Source: Euphorbia lathyris (Eukaryota > Streptophyta > Magnoliopsida > Malpighiales > Euphorbiaceae). Taken from it: 64,000 bases of DNA. Shown here piece by piece: positions 58,196-64,000 of the stretch. How positions within the stretch are numbered: position 1 is the first letter of the stretch; each line of letters opens with the position of its first letter. The notes under the pieces were generated by a model. It ran no database searches. It had not been told where the DNA came from and worked only from the letters and a program-made list of their open reading frames with translations. Location: positions 92,099,256 to 92,163,255 of the forward strand of contig NC_088911.1 of the NCBI RefSeq assembly GCF_963576675.1, written 5' to 3'. The translations under genes were made by a program, and so were the position numbers.

Positions 58196-58837
58196 TCTAG
58201 AATCACTCTCAAAACACCCAAAATCAACCGGAAAATTAAACTTTGGTTAGATTTCTTACTTTTTCCGGTGTAGCTCCGATTACACCTCAAAACTCCTTGC
58301 ATGCATCAAAATCTAGTGTATCCATAGGTAAATCGACCCCCTGAGTCCATTTTTGGTGTTAGAATTGCAAAATAATAAACATAGGACCGAGAAATAGAGA
58401 GAATAGCAAAAGTGACGAATTTTCTCTCTCTAAACGATTTTTAAAAACTCAAAATCTCACAATAAAACTTACATGCACTTGTAGCTAGAGTTGAGAGCTT
58501 CGTTTCGGTATAAAGAACGTCAAAAACGGTGAAGAAATGAGGAAGAGAAGAGTTTGAGTTTCAAAAGGAATGGAGTTAAGGCTCAAATGGTATGAGGAAG
58601 AAGAAGAAGAAGACCGGTATGATGCGGTCTTATTTCTAAAAGATTGGTTAATTCCAATTTGATCCCTATATTTATAATATCTTTTTAAAAATTTCCCAAA
58701 AGCAATTATACTTTAACTTTTAAGTCCTTCTAACTAATTCATTTTACCAATTAGCTTAAATATATACAATTTGGGGTATTACAATTCTTCCCCCCTTAAA
58801 GAAATTCGTCATCGAATTTAAAATTGAAGGACTAACC

Positions 58838-61800
58838 TCATGTTTGAAATAGATAAGGATAATTGTTCTGCATCTCTAATTCGGATTCCCAAGTGCACTC
58901 TTCCATAGAATGGTTACTCCATAACATCTTCACCATTGGGATAACTTTTGATATAAGTTGGCGAACTTGATTATCCACAATTGCCACTGGTTTCTCCTCA
59001 TAAGATAAATCTTCACTAACTTCTATCGCTTGAGGATGAAGAACATGAGAAGGATCGGGAACATATTTCCTTAGCATTGATATATGGAACACAGGATGAA
59101 CCTGTGATAAGTTAGGAGGCAATGCTAATTGATATGCAACTTCGCATATTCTCTTCAAAATCTCAAATGGTCTGATGTATCTAGGTGTCAACTTTCCTTT
59201 CTTCCCAAATCTCATGATTCCTTTCATTGGTGACACTTTGATAAAAACATAGTCCCCTTCCATGAATACCACGTCCTTCCTCCTTGGATCCACATAGCTT
59301 TTCTGCCTACTAAAGGCAATTTGCAATCTTTGACGAATGATAGGAACCTTTTCAGAAGTTATTTGTATTATCTCGGGACCAGTGAGCTTCCTTTCACCAA
59401 CTTCTTCCCAACATAAAGGAGATCTACACTTTCTACCATATAACGCTTCATAAGGAACCATTTGAATGCTTGAGTGGTAGCTATTATTATATGCAATTCA
59501 ATGAGAGGCAAATATCTATCCCAATGACCACCAAAGTCCAACACACACATTCTCAACATGTCTTCCAGCGTTTGGATTGTTCTTTCAGATTGATCATCTG
59601 TCTGTGGGTGAAAAGTTGTGCTAAAATTTAACCTAGTGCCCAAAGTACTTTGGAGTTTTTCCCAAAATTTTGAAGTAAATACCGAGTCTCTATCTGACAC
59701 AATAGACACTGGTACTCTATGTAGGAAAACAATTTTATCCACGTACAACTGTGCCAATTTTGCCACTGAATATGTTGTCTTTACTGCAAGAAAATGTCCT
59801 GATGTGGTTAATCTATCAACTATGACCCAAATAGAATCATATCTGGTTAAAGCATGGGGTAATCCAACTACAAAATCCATGGTTACTCGCTCCCATTTCC
59901 ATTCTGGAATAGGTAACTGTTGTAATAATCCCGAAGGCTTCTGACGTTCGAGCTTCACTTGTTGACAAGTCAAACATCGAGATACAAACTCTGCTACATC
60001 TCGCTTCATACCATTCCACCAATACAGCCTTTTAAGATCTTGATACATCTTAGTAGAACCTTGATGTAAAGCTACAAAATGTGTCTCTTCCATGATCTCC
60101 TTTCTTAAATTATCTACATTCGGAACACACAATCATTCTCCATGCCGTAGACATCCACCATCATCAATTTTAAAATCTCGAGGCTCACCATCATTCAATT
60201 AATCTGCAATCTTACACAATTAAGGATCTCTTGATTGAGTTGCCTTGATTCTATCAAGTAATACCGATCTAACCTTAAAGTGAGCCAAGAATGTGCCATG
60301 ATGATTCAACTCTAGTTGCACTCCAGAATCATACAGATCGTGCATTTCTTTAATCAAATGCCTTCTTTCTGAGCTAATATGAGCTCGACTTCCTGAAGAT
60401 TTCATGCTTAGAGCATCTGCCACGACATTAGCTTTACCAGGATGATATAAAATGGCACAATTATAATCTTTCAAAAGTTCCATCCAACGTCTCTGCCTTA
60501 AATTCAAATTCCTTTGCTGGAATATGTACTTAAGACTCTTGTGATCAGTGTAAATTTCACAAGCTTCTCCATACAGATAATGTCTCCAGATCATTAGTGC
60601 AAATACTACTGCTGCCATCTCTAAGTCGTGAGTTGGATAATTCTGTTCATATTTCTTCAACTGTCTTGAAGCATAAGCTACAACCCTACCATTTTACATC
60701 AAAACACAGCCTAAGCCAACTCTTGAAAAATTAGAATATACAGTGCATCCTCCTGATCCAGATGATAATACAGATGTTGAAGTCAAACATTCTTTTAGCT
60801 TTTGAAAACTATTCTCACATGCGTTCGATCATATAAAATGAACATTTTTCTGAGTTAACTGAGTTAAAAGTGTTGATATATTGGAAAAATCTTGAACAAA
60901 TCTCCTATGTTAGCCGACTAAACTTAGAAAACTACGAATTCAGTCATAGTGGTATGGGTCTCTTCCAATTGGTGATTACTTCTACCTTTTTGTAATATAC
61001 TTGTATTTCATATCTAGACACCACATGTTCTAAGAAAGACAGACTTTCTATTTAAAATTCACATTTAGTGAACTTGGCATAAAGTTGTTCTCTCAAAGTC
61101 TGCAATATCATCCTCAAATGGTATGCGTGTTCTACGTTGCTAAGTGAATATATCAAAATATCATCAATGAATAAAATCACAAAATAGTCTAAGAATGGCC
61201 TAAACACCATATTCATTAGAATGATAAATGATGTTGGTGCATCGGTTAAGCCAAACGACATCACCAAAAATTCATAATGTCCATATTGTGTTTTGAATGA
61301 TGTCTTAGGTACATCTTCACTCCTCATTCTCAACTGATGATACCCAGACAGCAAATCAATTTTAGAAAGTGACACGCACCTTGCAACTCATTAAATAAAT
61401 CATCAATTCGAGGAAGAGGGTATTTGTTAGTGATTGTCACTTTATTCAATTGTCTATAATCAATGCAAGGCCGAAGCGATCCATCTTTCTTCTTAACGAA
61501 CAACACCGGAGCATCTTAAGGAGACACGCTACATCAAATGAAGCCTTTATTAATTAAATCTTACAATTGTTCCTTCAACTCCTTCTACTCTATCCGCACC
61601 ATCATATAAGGTGGCATAGACATTGGGGTAGTACCAGGAACTAAGTCAATACAAAACTCAATTTCTGTTTCAATAGATAACCCTGGTAATTCCTCGGGAA
61701 AAACATCTGGAAATTCATTAACAACAGGAACATTATCTACTTTACCCTTATCTACCATTGTATCCTTGACTAAGGCCAAATATTGACATCCTTTATGCGA

Positions 61801-62190
61801 CAACTTTCTAGCTGCTATGGCTAATATCAAAATCGAAGAGGAAGTATCTTTATTACCTTTGAATTCGAATTTAACATCTCCCGTTATGTTAAATCTCACT
61901 ACCTTCCCACGATAATCTAAAGTGGTAAAATATTGAAATAACCAATCCATTCCCAATATGACATCAAAATCAATCACATCCAACAGAATCAAATCTGCTA
62001 GTAGATCTCTTTCTTCTACCATAACAGGACAAGAAGAAAATACAAGATCTGTTTCCATCGGGTTGCTTAGCGGAGTAGCAACAGATAAGGAGAACTCTAA
62101 CCTTTCTAGAGTCGTGTTTATTATTATAGGAAGCAAAGAGCAATAAGAGAATGAGTAACACCAAGATCCAAAATCTTATAGCATCCCATG
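58838..62190 (-). pseudogene. pol: pol of chromovirus H, decayed
   Basis: Pieces on the minus strand: a protease with LDLGVTHSLI near 62150 (Leu where Ser is usual) and VILGMDWLFQY; reverse transcriptase [31 protein letters not shown] and [10 protein letters not shown] (61052-61375); RNase [12 protein letters not shown] and RQRRWMELL (60220-60660); integrase with H2C2 motif (CLTCQQVK), DFVVGLP and the core (59368-60132); the end of integrase and a chromodomain ([28 protein letters not shown]) at 58838-59461. Frameshifts and stops separate the pieces. Chromodomains of this kind bind modified histones and steer integration to heterochromatin. Confidence 0.9.
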
Positions 62191-63517
62191 ATACATTTCA
62201 CGTCTCATTATCTTATGGAGTAAGAGTGAATTACACTCTAGCTTGTCCCTGTTCAGACTACAAATTTCTGCCAACTGTCATGTCTCCACAAACGAAACAA
62301 CTCGAATAACCCAGATGCATTCCACGCATATTCTGAATCTCATGATGTAGAAAGATTCCCAATTTGAATAAGAAGTTTGGTTTACTGCACTAGATGAAGA
62401 CCGTTGAAAAAGGAGGTTAAAATTCTTATTGCGAACATTATTTGATATATGCTCACACTACTTACGAAAAACCCATTGGTTGTAACATAATAAGGACCAT
62501 GATAATTTAGGCCATAGATAGTATTATCTTTTTCTGATGGTTGTAAATTTTTTTTTTTACTACGACTTCATTAAATAATTTCTTAATTTTATCCTTCGTC
62601 ATACTTTTTATTTAAGATTAAATATTATCTTTCAACCATACTTATACACCACTCTTCAAAGAGAATTCTACCATATGGATAGTAAGATAGTTGTTGCATT
62701 TTTCTCTACTTAATTAACTAGTCCATAAGGTAATCTATGACACCATCATACATAGTATGCGTCATTCTGAAAAACCTTTCAACTAACATAAACCGCAATA
62801 ACTTCCACTAATATTCTATCATCTTACCAAAATTTGTACAAGTTGAGTTGAGGTGAATACTTGTGTGTGTGGTACGAAGGTTAGTAGATGATCAATAGGG
62901 TTAATAAGTTATAGGTTCGTTAGAGATACGAAAGAAAACGAACCAAATTATGGATATATGTGTCGCACTTAGGAATTGAGGGCAAAATAGGATAAGCTTT
63001 AATGTAAGGCATTAAAGTCACAATTCATAAGAAAATATAATACCAGTTTGGTAGGCCGAAGTTTGAGGAGAAATGTAATACTAATAAAACAAATGAAGGA
63101 CAACGGAAGGAATTGATTGAATTTTAAATTGCTTGTATTTCTAGAGAAAATTATTTCTTCTTGCCGAACTTGTTGGTTCAAATGAGATTCTAATTATTTA
63201 GTCCTCTATTTCGTTTGCCTTCTAAATCTGCATCTTCATCTCCGAAGAGGTAGTTGGGGCAATAAATTATTACACTTTTTGCGAAAAAAATCTCATAATC
63301 AAGATCACGTGTAATTAGTTCATTTACTAGTTCAGTTTAAACTAATTTAGACATCGATTGCCTCATTATGTGAATTTATAAGGAAGAATTAGAATATAAC
63401 AGACTCTTACGGTACGCTGAACTCTAGTTATAAGAAGACTGACAAAGACGAATTTGAAACCTATTTCCGTAGTATCCAGATTTTCTATCATCCTAGGTCA
63501 TACAATCTCTAACCTAG
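62191..63517 (-). other. Region between primer site and protease of H: no recognisable gag
   Basis: A gag of about 400 codons with a CCHC knuckle is expected here. I find neither an ORF above 60 codons with gag features nor a knuckle. The sequence is AT-rich. The gag has probably been deleted or replaced. Confidence 0.5.
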
Positions 63518-63529
63518 GCTCTGATACCA
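63518..63529 (-). other. Primer binding site of H
   Basis: Minus-sense TGGTATCAGAGC lies a few bases inside the LTR end at 63534. Confidence 0.85.
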
Positions 63530-63533
63530 ACTT

Positions 63534-64000
63534 TGTCACGACCCATCCCACGGACCGTGACTGGCGCTAGGGAACGGGTAAGCTCAAACTACCGGAACCC
63601 GTAGCAAGCCTTAATATAATATAAGATCAATCTTACCAATAGTCTTAATATAATTTAATATTAAATCATTCATGAAACACACAATATAATCCTCAAACTG
63701 GTACTGCGGTCTAGAATATAAATTTTAACATAATTCTTAAATAGTCATACATAGTAAGATAGATGTGCTGCCCGAAGAAAGATATTGGGCTGCAACAGAC
63801 TTCTAGTCACCTGAAAAATTAAAGGAGTCAAACCTCCTATAGTGAATTAATTATATGCAATGCATGAGTAATTTAACATTTATGTCACACACAATAATAA
63901 TAATTATATATATAATATAAGTAGGCACACAATATGCTTTTCATAAAATTATCTTGTAAATAAATAGATAAGTGGTTTAATACGTGTGTTGGACCCTAAA
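63534..64000 (-). repeat. 5' LTR of H, incomplete at the window edge
   Basis: It begins TGTCACGACCC and matches 49098-49562 almost base for base up to the end of the window. Confidence 0.9.

Larger units (their letters stand above)
49098..58783 (-). repeat. 3' LTR of H, interrupted by a LINE and a MITE
   Basis: The LTR proper is 49098-50457, 57279-57671 and 58204-58783, about 2.3 kb. Its right end is the inverse of TGTAATACCCC next to the purine tract TTAAGGGGGGAAGAAT. It is AT-rich with no gene of its own. Confidence 0.8.
49098..64000 (-). mobile_element. Tekay/Del-type Ty3/gypsy chromovirus H, minus strand, runs off the right edge
   Basis: The minus-strand order is 5' LTR (63534 onward), tRNA-Met-type primer site, a gag-less stretch, protease, reverse transcriptase, RNase H, integrase with chromodomain, purine tract (58784-58800) and 3' LTR (49098-58783 with insertions). 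LTR termini are TGTAATACCCC and GGTCGTGACA. The 465 bp shared by the two LTRs differ by about eight substitutions and three indels by eye. ACAAA at 49093 would be the target duplication. Confidence 0.85.

Overview
The window is nuclear DNA of a flowering plant, most likely a eudicot. The signs are an AT-rich background, plant-lineage retrotransposons (Copia/Sirevirus-like, Tat- and Tekay-like Ty3/gypsy, plant LINEs with RNase H) and one seven-exon G-type lectin S-receptor-like kinase gene. About nine tenths of it is transposable elements, mostly nested in one another. I see no rRNA or tRNA genes, no CRISPR and no bacterial operons.

Layout. 1-4957: 3' part of a Tat-type Ty3/gypsy element (G1), with a spliced antisense plant-mobile-domain gene, a 39-bp tandem array and a 2.9-kb 3' LTR. 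G1 sits 8 bp inside the 3' LTR of Copia element A (4958-19613, minus strand). A is itself split by a solo LTR (G2, 11248-14211) of the G1 family. A is inserted in the reverse transcriptase of a related Copia element B (19614-24802, minus). B is inserted in a decayed LINE (24803-26713), which also holds a hAT-type MITE. Then comes an old Copia pol gene (E) in three pieces (26860-27067, 28428-28716, 40755-42265), split by a divergent solo LTR (D, 27068-28427) and by a full-length Copia element C (28717-40754, plus strand, TSD GAAAC). 42727-43093 is a Harbinger-like MITE. 43499-46462 is the one clear host gene, an apparently intact S-domain receptor kinase of 810 residues. Downstream lie a 5'-truncated LINE, a nearly empty LINE insertion, and a MULE-like MITE. 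From 49098 to the end is a Tekay/Del-type chromovirus (H, minus) whose 3' LTR carries a nearly intact 6.8-kb LINE and a hAT-like MITE.

What stands out. Two unrelated LTR retrotransposon lineages each carry an extra gene that appears to have its own TATA promoter. In G1 it is an antisense, intron-containing plant-mobile-domain (PMD) gene related to the MAIN/MAIL silencing factors. In the Sirevirus-like family (A and C) it is a sense-strand ORF3 of about 960-1000 codons downstream of pol, with TATA boxes about 95-110 bp before the ATG in both copies. The Copia family also keeps gag and pol in one frame across a single stop, has gag with four CCHC knuckles, and is saturated with a GCTGAGT/ACTCAGC motif. 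The Tat LTR has a promoter-proximal array of palindromes and several conserved hairpins.

Limits: all comparisons were made by eye. Domain names come from motif recognition, not searches, and divergence figures are rough.
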